Positions 49,900 through 61,814 of a stretch of 64,000 bases of DNA are shown here, one piece after another. A model generated the notes under the pieces. It ran no database searches. It was not told where the DNA came from and saw nothing but the letters and a program-made list of their open reading frames with translations. Within the stretch, counting starts at the first letter, position 1, and each line of letters starts with the position of its first letter. Position numbers and translations under genes: made by a program. Source of the DNA: Unio delphinus (taxonomy: Eukaryota; Mollusca; Bivalvia; Unionida; Unionidae); assembly GCA_029339505.1 (NCBI GenBank), contig JAQISU010000123.1, forward strand, positions 1,455,001-1,519,000. Reading direction: 5' to 3'.

Positions 49900-50125
49900 G
49901 AGACTTGGGGAACCAAGTGTTCTAAAGTACTTGTATTTACTAATCTCTACCAGTTCACCTATCCATATGGATTCGAGCCTTGGGGTTGGCCACTGTGGGT
50001 ATGTGAGAAAGCTTGCCAAGCGAGTGGTGGTTCTTACGAAGGATTTCCTGGGTTTTTCCCCACCAGTTATACTGGCCACTATATATAGCCAAGCATGCAT
50101 TGAAATATGGCGTCAAACCCAACAC
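49900..50125 (-). mobile_element. SINE copy, family B
   Basis: The stretch shares with 12790-13029, in the opposite orientation, the phrases 'ggtttgacgccat', 'ccagtataactggtgggg', 'aacccaggaaa', 'cttgg(c)aagctttctcacatacccacagtggc' and 'ctcgaatcc' (a B-box-like core). Because of it, all frames here are open for 60-150 codons; they are not genes. Edges are approximate. Confidence 0.55.
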
Positions 50126-51698
50126 AATAACAATCCAAAAACAGTCTGCACATGGCAAATTAATGGTCTTGAAACACTGGATCAACAACAACAATGTACT
50201 GAAACTACAGAGAAAAGACAAACAATATTGTGTTTTTTTAGAACTTGCAAGTTTACTTTTGAATGTATCAATGCACATTTTGTGGAAAAATCCACAAACA
50301 ATGCAAAAGTAACATCTAGGAGAAGTTATCTATTATTTGTAATTTTAACAATCAGGGTGACCGAGTCAGCATGCTGATGTTACTGTCATGGCAGCACCTT
50401 TCATGTCACGTAATCAGGTGACACAAATAACCTGTCAATTAACTTGTGTTATAATGTAAAAAGACCATTGAGTGCCCACATTCATGAAAGTGATTGCTGT
50501 GACACTCAACCACTGCTTATCATATTTGAATGCCAGTGATCATGTCAAATTTAAATGATTACAGTGAAGTAAAAAAAACTAAAAAATTAAATAAATACAA
50601 GAATGACATTTTTCTTTTTAACCAGTAACTATTTCCCTATATTCTGACTGATTGATATTTCTTATACTGTGTAATTTCTGTTAAAGCCAATATTACCAAA
50701 TATTTAATTACTTTAAAAATAAATTGTGATTTCAGATATGCAAGTAGCAAGATAACCACTGTCACCAAAAAGCCATGCATGTGGGGACCACCTAAGTCCA
50801 CAGACACTCTTAGGGAAAAGGTATTTGAAAGGATTTCTTGCAATTTCCAAGCATCTTTTTACAGACTAATGATAAAATAATTTTCTGAAGAAAATATTTT
50901 TACTGCAGGATATGATTCCTGTTAGTTTTCTATAAATTCTTTAGGACACCAACAATAAGAGATAAATCAGTTATATGTAATTAAATTAAAATATTTTCTA
51001 GCAATGTGGACAAAAAAAGAACTAATTTGCAATGATACATACATCATTTGACTAACTTGAAACATATACTCTTGCATTTTAACATAATCTCTTTTTCTTT
51101 TGACTGACAAGTCTACATTTTTGTGAAAAAGATTTCTAATTGTCTTTTTCTGCTCCTACAGATATTAATCATGTCTTGTATTGTGTTATTTTACTCTTAT
51201 ATTTCTCCAACCTTCAATTTTTTAACAATTGTATTTACCTTATGACCTATACATAATTTTGTCAGTGCCTATGATTTACATAATGCATCCTGGGATGTTT
51301 ATTTTTTAAATGTACTCTGACACAAATACGCCATTATAGTCTTTTAAATACAGCCATTCTCCCTTTAACTTTGAAGAGGGTTGATGTCTGCAATGCGATC
51401 AGACACTCTCAATTTTGAAACTGTGTTCTTAAACATGATCAGAAAAACTTTTTGTTAACAGCTATTTTTTCCCCAGTATACCATGACACCTATGATAAGT
51501 TATCTGCAATGCTGCTTTTCAAAGGTTGATACCAGTCAAAATGCCAATCAATTATTCATAATATACTTACAAATACTTCAATCATTCTGTCTAATGAAAA
51601 CTGGCAAAATCTGGAAAACATTTTTCTGTTTAACTTTGATCATCTTGATTCCAAATTAATGTGCACTAACCACTGTTTTCAAAATGAGCTACATACTG
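50126..51698 (-). other. intron sequence, nothing recognised
   Basis: AT-rich intron between the SINE and the non-autonomous element, with no repeat unit or coding exon that I can support. Confidence 0.4.
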
Positions 51699-52522
51699 CA
51701 TACATGCCAACCCCTGACGAGGAAATGGCGTAATCCAAGTGGTCAAAAAGCGGAATCCAGGCAGAATAAGCGTAATCCACATATAACATGCTAAAATTTC
51801 AATAAACAACGATTATTTTCCCTTTTCATCCTTTACTGTTTCAAGTTTTCATATGTAGCACTTTTAGCTTTACACACGTCGACTAGAAACCTTCTTAAGA
51901 CGTTTAGCGCTAAATTTTAAAATTCTTTCGACACGGCTGGAAATAGATGTCACGTGATGCTGTACTCTATTTCTTAATATTTAGAGGATTCTGTTATATT
52001 TTGTTTCGGGGTTTTCGGTTGCCTTTTTCTAATTTATCTGGGAAACTTTTGAAAGGGATAATTTTGCTCACATAAATGCATGGAGTTAAATAAAATATAC
52101 TTTTTAAGCGCTAAAATATACTTAGACTGGTTCTGCAAGAAATATGAATTAGAATATGGAATCTGCGAGTAAAGGTTAAATTTGGAAAACCAGTCTGCTA
52201 TCTCCTCACTACGCATGCTGATTCTATAAATAGAATCGAGGTCAACAGTAGAACCAGGTTAGCTATAAATAGAACATGATACTGTTATGAAAGTTCACGG
52301 TCTAGCATACTCTTACATTGAAGTTACGTAAAAGCCGTCTTTTCTAAAATACGGTCTGTGGGATTAATGGAATTTTAATAATAACGAGAAAACAAATAAT
52401 TGATTTTTTTGGGGAGGTGGATATACCGAAAAAGCGTAATCCATATACGTTTAAGCGTAACGCGTAATTTAGTGACAAAAAGCGTAATGATTACGCCAAA
52501 AGCGTAATGGTTGGCATGTATG
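51699..52522. mobile_element. non-autonomous DNA transposon, 824 bp
   Basis: A 14-bp perfect inverted repeat, CATACATGCCAACC (51699) and GGTTGGCATGTATG (ending 52522), is flanked on both sides by CATACTG (51692-51698 and 52523-52529). Subterminal 'aagcgtaatcc' motifs recur at both ends (51730-51780 and 52430-52510). No transposase is present. A 7-8 bp duplication points to a hAT- or P-like mobiliser, but the class is not fixed. Confidence 0.8.
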
Positions 52523-52847
52523 CATACTGTGCTTCCATTTACCAATTCTGATCATGAATTCTTAAGTTATGCAAACCGGAGCTTATTTTTCTCATTTTCT
52601 ATTTAAAAAATGGACTCCACACCTGTTTCCATGAGTTTGTGAGTTATTAGAGCAAGCTAAATTGAGGGAACAATGAGCTGTCAATTATATTGTTAAGTTT
52701 TCTTTGCTGGGGTCCATAACTACTTTCTATTTTAAATACTAGATAGCCATATAGTGAGAATGAATGTTCACAATTTCAGTGAATACATTGTGAGGAGGGA
52801 GATAAATAAAATACTATATATAATGGACAAAGTCTGTAATAACTCAC

Positions 52848-53008
52848 TTCATCTCAAAAACCTCCTCCAAGTGTTTATGCCTCTCTGATTGCAGCCTCTT
52901 TAATTTGTTGTCTCTCTCTTCCAACTGTTTTACAAATGATGCTAGTTTGCTGCTGTACTCCTGACTTGAAGTCTGTGACTTACTTAATCCATCACTCAAA
53001 TCAGAAAC
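52848..53008 (-). CDS. ERC/ELKS exon before the Polinton-bearing intron
   Basis: After a T-rich acceptor the exon starts in phase 0, encodes 53 codons and ends with two bases (AA) before a GTGAGT donor. It opens 'VSDLSDGLSKSQTSSQ', continues as a coiled coil, and ends 'RLQSERHKHLEEVFEM'. The final block matches the conserved ERC segment (L)xxERxKHLEEV(L)EMK, and the split K codon is completed by exon 27813-27960. Confidence 0.9.
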
Positions 53009-53920
53009 CTAAAAAAAAAAAAAAAAAATTAAGAATCTGTTAATCTGGAACATCTCAACAAGTATAGGATCATATTCAACAAATATTGTCCTTCAACTGG
53101 TTTTTTTTTCCCTTTCTTCTTGAATTTGTATTCACAAACATATAAAGAAAAAGTCTATGTATATCAAATCCAGAAACATATTCAACTATAAACCGTATAT
53201 GAAATATATTGGGAAAACATACAAGTACATGAACATTTTCTTACCTGGTAAACAACATAAAATTATGTTTCTGAAATAAAAAGTATAGCTCTGCATTGCT
53301 ACAGTTTGTATAAGTTAAGTTTAACTTAATTATTATAAAGCAGAAGGTGTGTAAAGGTATAATGTGTAAAATCATAGTACATGTAAGTACAGACTTGTAG
53401 ATCAAGCCTTATAAATTGTTTTCAAGACGTTAATTCAACAGCCAATAAAATGACCTAATCTTAAGAAAATTCCAAAAAATTATGAACCAGGCTGCATTAA
53501 TAACTGCAGCAACAACCTAATCATAAGAAATTTCCATGAACCAGGCTGCATTTAAATCTGCAATGATGCCTGAAATGTTCGTGAAAACTAGTCCTGAATT
53601 GTTTTCTTTCCCATCTCATTTTGTCAATATTTTGATGAGCATCTTTCAATATAAAATAATGCAAACTGTTTGCCACTCATTCTAACTCAAAACATTTCTC
53701 TAGTTCTTTAATTAGATCCTTCAAACTGAGTACCTACAACTTGATCATGACTATCTCCTTCAGTAATGTGATCATTATGGCACTATATTATAATCCATTT
53801 TTTTCTTCCCTATCTCAAATTACACTTGCCACAACTTTTTCTTCAGCATTTCAATATGAATGTACAACTTGATCATGACTATAACCTGTGTAATGAGATT
53901 ACTTTGCCCATATGTAATTA

Positions 53921-55235
53921 CAGTGGGACCCCGCTATAACACGGTAGTTGGGAGCCATAGAATCCGACCAGGCTATGAACCGAACCATGTTATAAGCAGC
54001 CATGTACAATACCAACACATTTTTGGATTTAATTGGGGTGGGGTTTACATAAAGACTTGTGCGAAAATGCATGGCACAATTACCATTTATGATCAATATA
54101 TATTAAATGAGAAAAACATTTGCTATGGTAACAGAAATTGCAGATATAATATATTACTTTATTCAGAGAACCATGCATTGGTACATACACGTGTCTAATT
54201 TATGTATACATGTACTGCATGAAAAGAGTATCAACACCGTGTACTCACCAGCGAATCTTGTAACATACATTGAATCCATAATACAAATATTTCCATCGAA
54301 AATATCCACACACGGATGTAAAATATTCAATAATTTTGTCACAGATCATTATGTGACTGAATTCAAAGAAACGAAAAAAACAAAAATTATGTAACGGGTG
54401 TACGTAATGAATGATGAAATAGTACATGTCCATAGATTAAATAATGAATGGAAGCTAAAGTGTATTCTTATAATAACTACATGTACATCTCAGGATCTTT
54501 CTGTCTCTGAATTCAGTCATTGTAAATTTCAGCACATTTTCCCACCCAAGCTGCTAGTCAAAGTCCTTTGAACTTGCCGCCCAGTTATTGCGTCATGTTC
54601 TTTTTTGATGTACTCTAATAAATACAGCAGGCAGAACTGGCTGTATTTTAACCACTGAATTATATCACTGTTTAGCTCGGCAGTTCACTTTGATGATAAA
54701 CAATGTACTTAAATTAATTGATTTATACATTCTGGTGAGAATCTTTTATCAACCGCCGCATTGGCTGTTGCTTAGTTGTGTATGAAATTAAGAGAACATA
54801 TATCAGAGATTATTTGAGCAACGATTGTATTTGGAATGCATTCTAGACAAACACAAAAGTAGACACGATGGCTTCATTACTCAGGAATCAGTAATTATAA
54901 TATTGACACTTATGAGCTGTAATTTTTCAACAATAAACAAAGATCAAAGTTCTCAGTAGGCCCAGCAATTGGTTCGTATTTCTGACGTTTATTTTGGCAC
55001 AAAACTAGAAGAAATTTGATAATACATTTTCTACATGTTCTTTTACACACTGTTTAGACGAATATGAGAATGATAATTAAACTCTTAATTTTTTTTCTTT
55101 TCTTTTTCATACTTAAATTTTTTATATTTTTTATTTGGTCTTTGAGAAAAATACCTGTAATAAATTACCCGAAATTTAAGGAGCCATGCCACGACCGGGT
55201 TATATCTGAATTCGAGTTATAGCGGGGTCCCACTG
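53921..55235. mobile_element. Tigger/pogo-like non-autonomous element, 1.3 kb
   Basis: A 20-bp perfect terminal inverted repeat, CAGTGGGACCCCGCTATAAC (53921), has its complement ending at 55235, with TA on both sides. CAGT(G)...ends with a TA duplication fit the Tc1/mariner-pogo superfamily. The interior is AT-rich with no transposase frame, so it needs a partner for movement. Confidence 0.85.
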
Positions 55236-55371
55236 TATCCATTTTCTTCCCTATTCACACTCCCAATAACTTTTTCTTCAGCTTTTCAAAATGAATGTAC
55301 CACCTGCTGTAATGAGATCACTTTGCCCCTCTATTATTATCCATTTTCTTCCAAATCCTCACTCCCCATAC

Positions 55372-55503
55372 CTTTTTCTCCAGCTCTTCAATCTGCTCAT
55401 GCAGCTTCACCATGGCCATCTCACGTTCAGCTGTGATGCGGACACTTTCCCTCAAAGCTTCCTCCAGTTCCTCTATCCTATCACATTTGAACTTCATTGT
55501 TTC
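55372..55503 (-). CDS. ERC/ELKS exon
   Basis: Exactly 44 codons, phase 0 at both ends, between a GGTAG acceptor and a GTATGG donor. The sequence 'DRIEELEEALRESVRITAER' is nearly identical to the ERC signature at this position. It continues as a heptad coil, 'EMAMVKLHEQIEELEKK'. The match to a single family is unmistakable. Confidence 0.93.
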
Positions 55504-57052
55504 CTACCACAAAAGAAAAGCTTAAATTTATGACTGCAGTTAATTCTTGGTGTGTGTGTATCTAGATTTTCCAACATCCTAATTATTTCATGTGTAGAGT
55601 TTCTTTTATCAATAAAAAAGTATTGTTGCTCCCATGCACATGCATTCGCAGAAAATGTCCATTTTCCCTTCCATTTGCCAAAATTTTCTATAAAGTATAC
55701 TAATCCTTGTCAGTGTCTATACAAGAACTGTTCAGGTTTCGAAGAGTAAAGTCAGGAGGTACATATGTTCTTGCAGTCTTTAGGCAAATTTTACTATTAA
55801 CAACAAATTCCTGTAAAGTTGTATGCAAAGAAAAGGTAATGCAAATGAGCAATCTACAGTTGTTTAACAATAAACTAACACATATCACAGGAAAAATATC
55901 ACTCTAATAATAATTTTGATAAGATAAAATTTCATGATGTGAATTGATTTTTTAATATTTATATTTAAAAATGAGAAATTTTAATTTGAAAGGACTGAAT
56001 TGCATGCTGGCATTACTTTCATGAGCTTGCAAGGTAAGTCACTATTTTGATGCAGATCTTTTAATAAAGAAAGAAAAAAATTTAAAATACAATAACTACA
56101 AATGTGTATGCGAAACCTCTGACTGTTTCTCAGAGATCTGTTGGTATATGTTGTATACTTGAGGAGATTAAGCATTTCTAAAGGTGTTGTTATATATAAG
56201 TTATTAGTTATTATTATACTCACAGTCTTTCCAAAGACTCTATGTACATCTGAACCAACTACTTTACCTAACTGCAATCAAAATTTCTAAATCAATCATA
56301 AAAATAAAATATATAAAACTTTGCTATCAAGTTCTATCATAAAAAAAAACTATTTTAATTAGGTATTTTTCCGATATACAAATCACCATTGTGACAGACA
56401 ATAAATAAAAGTGATGTAATCTGAGTTTTAAATTTTGAAAATAATAACTGTCATGTGGTTGGAGAGCTCATATTAATGAAATGAAACTTAAGAGTATTAA
56501 CATTCAATCCTTAGTCCTGTCATTAAAGTTAAGACTCCCCACTTCACCTCGGAGTCACACAGAAATCTTGAGAGTTTAGGCCTAAGCTTGATTGGACCTT
56601 TGGAGTCAAATAGTCACAAAGACTACAATGATTTATTGAGCGGTCAACAAAATGTTGACTAGCACTATTCTGTAACAGTATTCTATTCCCTTCAGGCAAA
56701 ATGCTAAATACTGACTGCTGACTGTGTGGCAAACAGTTTGAGATTTAGTTTCAAGTCACAATACAGACAAGTGCTAAAGCTGGTTTAGGAAAGGGTTCCA
56801 GGTGCATGACAGCAGTGTTCTATCTTCCAAGTTGGTCTGTCTTTAAATATAGTCAGAGGATAAGTTTAACAAATACATGAATTTCTACATGTGAGAAAAT
56901 GTTACTAAATTAAAGAATGTATGGATGTTGGTCTCAGTGACCCAGTTTAGGGCATGACACTTATAATAACAACAAAATAATACTGAAAGATGGTTTTCCA
57001 TAGACACAATGACAATGAAGGTACTGTCTCAACAGGGAATGATGGGTAATTA

Positions 57053-58536
57053 CCGTATTTTCGCGCATATATCCCGCGGGTTATACCAGATTTTACAAAC
57101 CCCGCAGGGGGGTGCGGGTTATATAAGGGTGCGGGCTGTATCACAATTTTTTTTACACATAATGATATTTCAACATATTGTTTGAAAAACGTAACTACAT
57201 AACATATATTGTTCTAGTTTTGTTTTGCTAGGGTTGGATATTATGGCTACTACGGTGACTTTACAACAACTTACGGTATCGGGACCAAATCAACATTTCA
57301 GGATAAAAACTTAAAATTTCGTATCCGTCACGTTTTCATAATCAATATTTTCTGTTTTCAATCGAAATATCTACGGTACCTAATTTTACCGCTGGGCCAT
57401 GATCCACTGCTTCAGGTCAGCTTCAAGGTGAGGCCACTTTGCTTTAGGTCCGCGACGAGCACGTTTTCGTGGATTCATCTTCTCCAACGTTCCTTTTTCT
57501 TTTCTCCAACCTCGGATTACACTCTCATCAATATCAAATTTTGTGCCTGTGGCTCTATTGCCATGCACTTCAGCATACGCAATGGCAGTTAGCTTGAAGT
57601 CCGCTGTGTAAGACTTTCGTTTCGGCATTTTTTAAATTAAACAGAAAGAAATTATTTAAACTCGAATCTACACTTCACAAGAATACAAGATTATTTAAAA
57701 ATGTCCATGTTTATGTAGCCTGTAGTTGAGGCACAGCTCCTATGCACACAAGCACTGTGTACCGTGTTTTTCCTGACTTTTATTGAGCAAAGGTCGTCGG
57801 CTTACTTTGATGATGGCGCCGCTAAAGGCTCCAGTTGAAGGGTGAAACAAATACCTGTTTGTTATTGCTGCGGCAACTTCAGATAATTGTAGAACATTGA
57901 AACAGATTTGTTTTATTTGTTTAGTATATATCAGTGCTTCAAAGGTAATCAGTTCTCTTTGAAGTGTCAGCAAACGTATTTTTTCTTCTTCCATCTGGTA
58001 TTTGTTTTTAAATTAGTGTCATCTGCTTGACTGTACTCATTTTACGTTTCCGCCTTCTGCAGATTCGGATTTTTACTAGTCAGTTGCATAAAGTAATAAG
58101 GCCAGATATCATCATTAGCGGATTATGATATAACAGTGCACTGTTAGTGTGGTTTGCCAGTATGAGACAAGGACTTGTTATTTTAACAATATATTCCAGT
58201 ACATTGTTTCCTGTCATGGTGCCTTTGATTTTCTCTACTCCAAACGCAAGACTGTATATACGGTTTTTATCAGCCAAAATTGGTGTCGCCACAAATATCA
58301 CCAGATGGTATATTTTGTCACCAAAACGGAAAACAGAATCGCAGTTTGCTACATCAGCGTAGCCCCGTGATCCTGTAATTGATTTCATTTCCGTAGCTGT
58401 ATAAATATATCTATGGTTGCGGGTTATACAAAGGTGCGGGTTATGCCAACGATTTTTTACACAAAACCCCAAAACCCGCGGGCTATATGAGGGTGCGGAT
58501 TATCTGCGTGTGCGGGATATATGCGCGAAAATACGG
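57053..58536 (-). mobile_element. pogo/Tigger-type element, internally deleted, 1.48 kb
   Basis: The ends are CCGTATTTTCGCGCATATAT (57053) and its complement ending at 58536, flanked by TA on both sides. The inverted repeat extends with GC-rich 'gcgggttata' motifs repeated just inside both ends. Only the N-terminal DNA-binding part of the transposase is left (57386-57628), and the DDE region is missing. Confidence 0.87.
57386..57628 (-). pseudogene. transposase N-terminal helix-turn-helix domain (pogo/CENP-B/Brinker type)
   Basis: An 80-residue open frame begins 'MPKRKSYTADFKLTAIAYAE', then 'HGNRATGTKFDIDESVIRGW', 'RKEK' and a basic stretch with 'PRKRARRGPKAKWPHLEADL'. The order (a helix with KLxxIxYAE, then GN..A...F.I.ES.IR.WRK) is that of the psq/Brinker-type domain at the front of pogo-like transposases. 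It stops after 'QWIMAQR', where the second DNA-binding motif and the catalytic domain should follow. Confidence 0.75.
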
Positions 58537-58819
58537 TAACCATAAAGTATGAGCGAAAGGAATGACTACTTAAGCTCTCACTCATAATAGATGTCATTAT
58601 AAAGCAATTACAAGCTGAGCAAGGGAACTATAGTTTTGATTATTGTTTCCTCTCCTCCCCTTTCCAAAAATGTATGTATTTACTGAAAATTAAACCATAC
58701 TCACCATATCACTATTAAGTGAAATAACATGACCAGCAGTTATGGATACCATCTACCACATTATAGTGCTAGCTTCACATGCCTGTTTCTGAAGGAAAAG
58801 ATAAGAGAATCCATTTTAC

Positions 58820-58955
58820 CTTGAGCTGTTCAGCATCACCAACAATGTCCTCTTCTCGTTTTCTGGCCTCCTCCAGAAGCTGTGCATTTTTTTTCTTCTC
58901 TGTTTGTGTGATCCTTTTCAGAGTTCCAAACTTCTGCTTGTACTCTTTCACTGTT
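58820..58955 (-). CDS. ERC/ELKS exon
   Basis: One base completes a split Glu codon, then 45 codons follow. The acceptor is TTCTAATGAG-type (CATTAG) and the donor GTAAAA. It encodes 'KFGTLKRITQTEKKKNAQLL' and 'EEARKREEDIVGDAEQLK', matching the ERC block (V)ANLKHxxQxEKKKxAQxLEEARRRE. A coiled-coil segment. Confidence 0.92.
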
Positions 58956-59137
58956 CTAATGAGAAGAAATATATAGTATTTAAACTTCATTCTCTCTGAT
59001 GCAAAACACAAACAGCGATCTAATTTTTCCCATGCCCATGTCTTATACCTCAAAATGCGTGAAGAGAAGTAGTCAAAAGTTTTAAAATGTGCAAATATAT
59101 CAGTATATAAACTTGCTAGGCAAAATAATCTTCTTAC

Positions 59138-59331
59138 TCCTGAAGTTCTTTGTTCTGCTTTTCCTTCTCATTTTTCTCATTTTCTGTCTCTTTGAGTATT
59201 TCCAGCAGCCTGTCAACTTCTGTCTGAGCTTTCTGCATCTCTGCCTGACATTCCTCCACATGCGATTTCAGAGTCTTGATCTGACCAGCAGTATCTGAGT
59301 CTGCCTTACCTTCAGTCTGGATTTTCTTTAA
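59138..59331 (-). CDS. ERC/ELKS exon
   Basis: 64 codons plus two bases (GA), between a CATTCCAG acceptor and a GTAAGA donor. 'QTEVDRLLEILKETENEKNE' is the strongly conserved ERC coiled-coil block (AEVDRLLEILKEVENEKNDK). The exon starts in phase 0 after 60910-61050, and its split codon is completed by 58820-58955. Confidence 0.93.
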
Positions 59332-60909
59332 CTGGAATGAACAAAATCTAATTAAATATGCATGACTTTTGTCTGTAAGATAACAATGAAGAATTACTTT
59401 CTAATTTCTCACATTTGTTTGTTATGACATTGCATTTAAAATCAGGGATCCTGTCATACCTTCCAATGTCCATCTTTTTGTTCATTATCACATTTCCCAT
59501 AATGTTGGGTATAAATTCAGGAAACTATGTAGTTGCATTTGATGCAACTCTTCAATAATTTTGGCACTCTTGGCTTCCTGGTGAGGTAAAATGAGGGGTG
59601 GTGTCAAAGGTAAAATGTACAAAATATTTTAATGACAAATGCAGTGAAACGTACGGCGATCTGTGACAGAGAGCCACTGTACTTATTTCTAGCTTTCTCT
59701 TTCAGTAAATTTTCTCATGAGCAAGGCTTCTGTAATTGGAAACTGTATTATTACCTAAAATGGACAAATTTTATCTGAACGATTAGTTTGTGGGAAGTTT
59801 CCATTCTTCATTATAGATGTCTCAAAAGCACAACCATAATAAAACATGTCATTTTCCAGCTTTCTTTTTTAGATGAGTTATGCCTCCTAGTGTCTGTCCA
59901 TATGCTTCTGTTGTCATGGTTTAAGATTTTTGACCAAATTAGATATTGGGCTTTTCTTTATGAAACCATGGACAAGCTTGTGTTCATCATTACACATTAT
60001 CAGTTATAAGAGCAATATCCCATTTATGCTTGTCATCCTGACTTGTTTCCACTTCATGACTTTGCCAAGGTTTGTTGGATTTCAACAACATTTGTTAGAA
60101 AGTTTTATTTTGGTGAAGGATTTACTGAGATGCCGCATTGGTCTTAAATGAAAATGGTTCTGATCAGACATCTACTTTGTATTTAGGAGTTGCAATAAAA
60201 CGATTTTCAAGATGACTGTACTGGTGGCCATATTGGATGTCCAATTAGCAACATCTTTATTTATGACCATCTAGTCATCAAAAGAATTATTTTGGTGAAA
60301 ACCTCATGTTAACATGACCATTCATTCAGAAGCAGTAAAAAGAGTAAAATTTTCAAGTTGACTACTGTGGTACTCACAGTAGATGTCTGATCAGAACCAT
60401 TTTCATTTAAGATCAATGCGGTATCTCAGTAAATCTTTTTGTAAAAACATGATGATGATATAACCATCCATTCAGGAGAAGTTCATGATGGCAGCCAAAG
60501 TAAGCATACTGGACATCACATTGGTACCATTTTCACTTATGACCAACCAGATATCAGAAGTCTTTCAGTGAAAATCCCATGTTGATGTCTATGTCAGTAG
60601 CAATAACAAGATTTTCATGACAGCCACTGTGGTCACCATACTGGATGCCAGATCAGCTGTATTTTCGGACCAACTAGACACCCAGTCTAATTAAAATCAG
60701 ATCTATCTTGTCCTTCATGAAGATCTGATAGTGACTGTTTAGAGGTCATGTTCTAGTGACCTTTGAAAGAGCCAATGAAAATGCAGCTTTCAAAAACCTG
60801 AATGTGCATCAAATTGTTTAAAACACATTCATGTTCTCCAGACATGCTGCTCAGTCTTAATAATGTAATGATACGTTTCAATCTACAAGGTGGAATTTAT
60901 TCAGTTTAC
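59332..60909 (-). other. ERC intron with diverged dispersed repeats
   Basis: No exon is present. From about 60180 to 60700 it holds three to four diverged units of the dispersed repeat seen at 31640-32084 and 49063-49300 ('ttcaagatgactg...gtggccatattggatgtccaat...ccatttt(c)a...tgacca'). The frames at 59788-60151 are uncharacterised and probably spurious. Confidence 0.55.
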
Positions 60910-61050
60910 CTCCTCAATATCTCTAGCTAGTTTCTCTATTTCTGCATTCTTGTCAAGGACGGCATGTTCATTCTGCCTCAGTTTGGATTCCAGTTGATAT
61001 CGACTGGATTTAAGTTCTGCGAGCTCCTCTCGAAGTTCACACAGCTCAGT
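60910..61050 (-). CDS. ERC/ELKS exon
   Basis: Exactly 47 codons, phase 0 at both ends, between an ACAACAG acceptor and a GTAAAC donor. It encodes 'TELCELREELAELKSSRYQL' and then 'ESKLRQNEHAVLDKNAEIEK', a regular heptad coil at the position of the less conserved ERC stretch between the flanking exons. Assigned mainly by position and phase. Confidence 0.82.
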
Positions 61051-61690
61051 CTGTTGTACAAACAAGAATGAAACACAATTGAGATTTAGCATCAATTTAC
61101 ACGATAAAATTAAAAATATGAAAGACTCCAGGAAATTAGTTATCAAATCGAGGTCTTAAAAATTAAATCTGTAAATCTTCAATAACTAATTATTAAATAC
61201 TGTAGTAAATTATACTAATGGGGATTTCATGTGATGTAAATAAAAATGTCCAGTTGAATCTTTAATTTTCCTTCAGTTGTTCATATATCAGTCTTCTATC
61301 TGACTGCAGCTTTTCTAACAAGAAATATTGGAGCTCTTCAAAAACTTCATGCATTTAATTATGAAGTGATTTATAACAAGATCTTTTTCAATACTTTATA
61401 TTTGCTTCTTTAACCTTGTTCCTTTCCATGATGCTTACTTGCCCATGCCAATACCCAGTTTAATGGGGGGGGGGGATTAAACTCTTTTTTTATATATATT
61501 TTATCTCTACATTATATCCAATGTAATGACAAATTCTGATACAAGTCATTTAATACTGTTTTGCAAATATGACTGACTAAAGCATGGAAAAAAAGCTGGA
61601 CCAAAAAACAACACTTAAGAATGCAGCGGTATGATAAAATTTTAAAGACATGTTCCTATCTATGTTCAGCCTGATAGCATTGTTATCCAC

Positions 61691-61814
61691 CTGTTTGTCT
61701 GTGACTTCTATCTGAAGTAAGTCAAGCCGAGCTTTGAGGTCCTGGTTTGTCTTAAGCAGCTGATCACACTCATCCTGGTGTTCCCTCTCTTGCTGTTCAC
61801 GCTGCTCCTTTAAT
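61691..61814 (-). CDS. ERC/ELKS exon (most 5' one in the window)
   Basis: One base plus 41 codons, between a TTTTTCAG acceptor and a GTGGAT donor. It encodes 'LKEQREQQEREHQDECDQLL' and 'KARLDLLQIEVTDKQ', matching the ERC block (R)LKEQRxRxEREKQEE...LLQ. The first base completes a split codon, so a further exon lies upstream; none was recognised within 61815-64000. Confidence 0.88.

Larger units (their letters stand above)
27961..52847 (-). other. ERC intron, 24.9 kb, hosting the Polinton
   Basis: The donor GTGAGT is at the high-coordinate end after exon 52848-53008, and the acceptor precedes exon 27813-27960. Contents in order: a BED-finger transposon (28660-31051), a dispersed host repeat split by an LTR that is in turn split by the Polinton (32085-49058), a SINE (49900-50125) and a non-autonomous element (51699-52522). 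Nothing recognised lies in 27961-28659, 50126-51698 or 52523-52847 beyond AT-rich intron sequence. Confidence 0.8.

Noticed and set aside
49822..50377. Cluster of overlapping frames of 60-148 codons on both strands
   Set aside because: The cluster coincides with a SINE copy and has no consistent coding frame.
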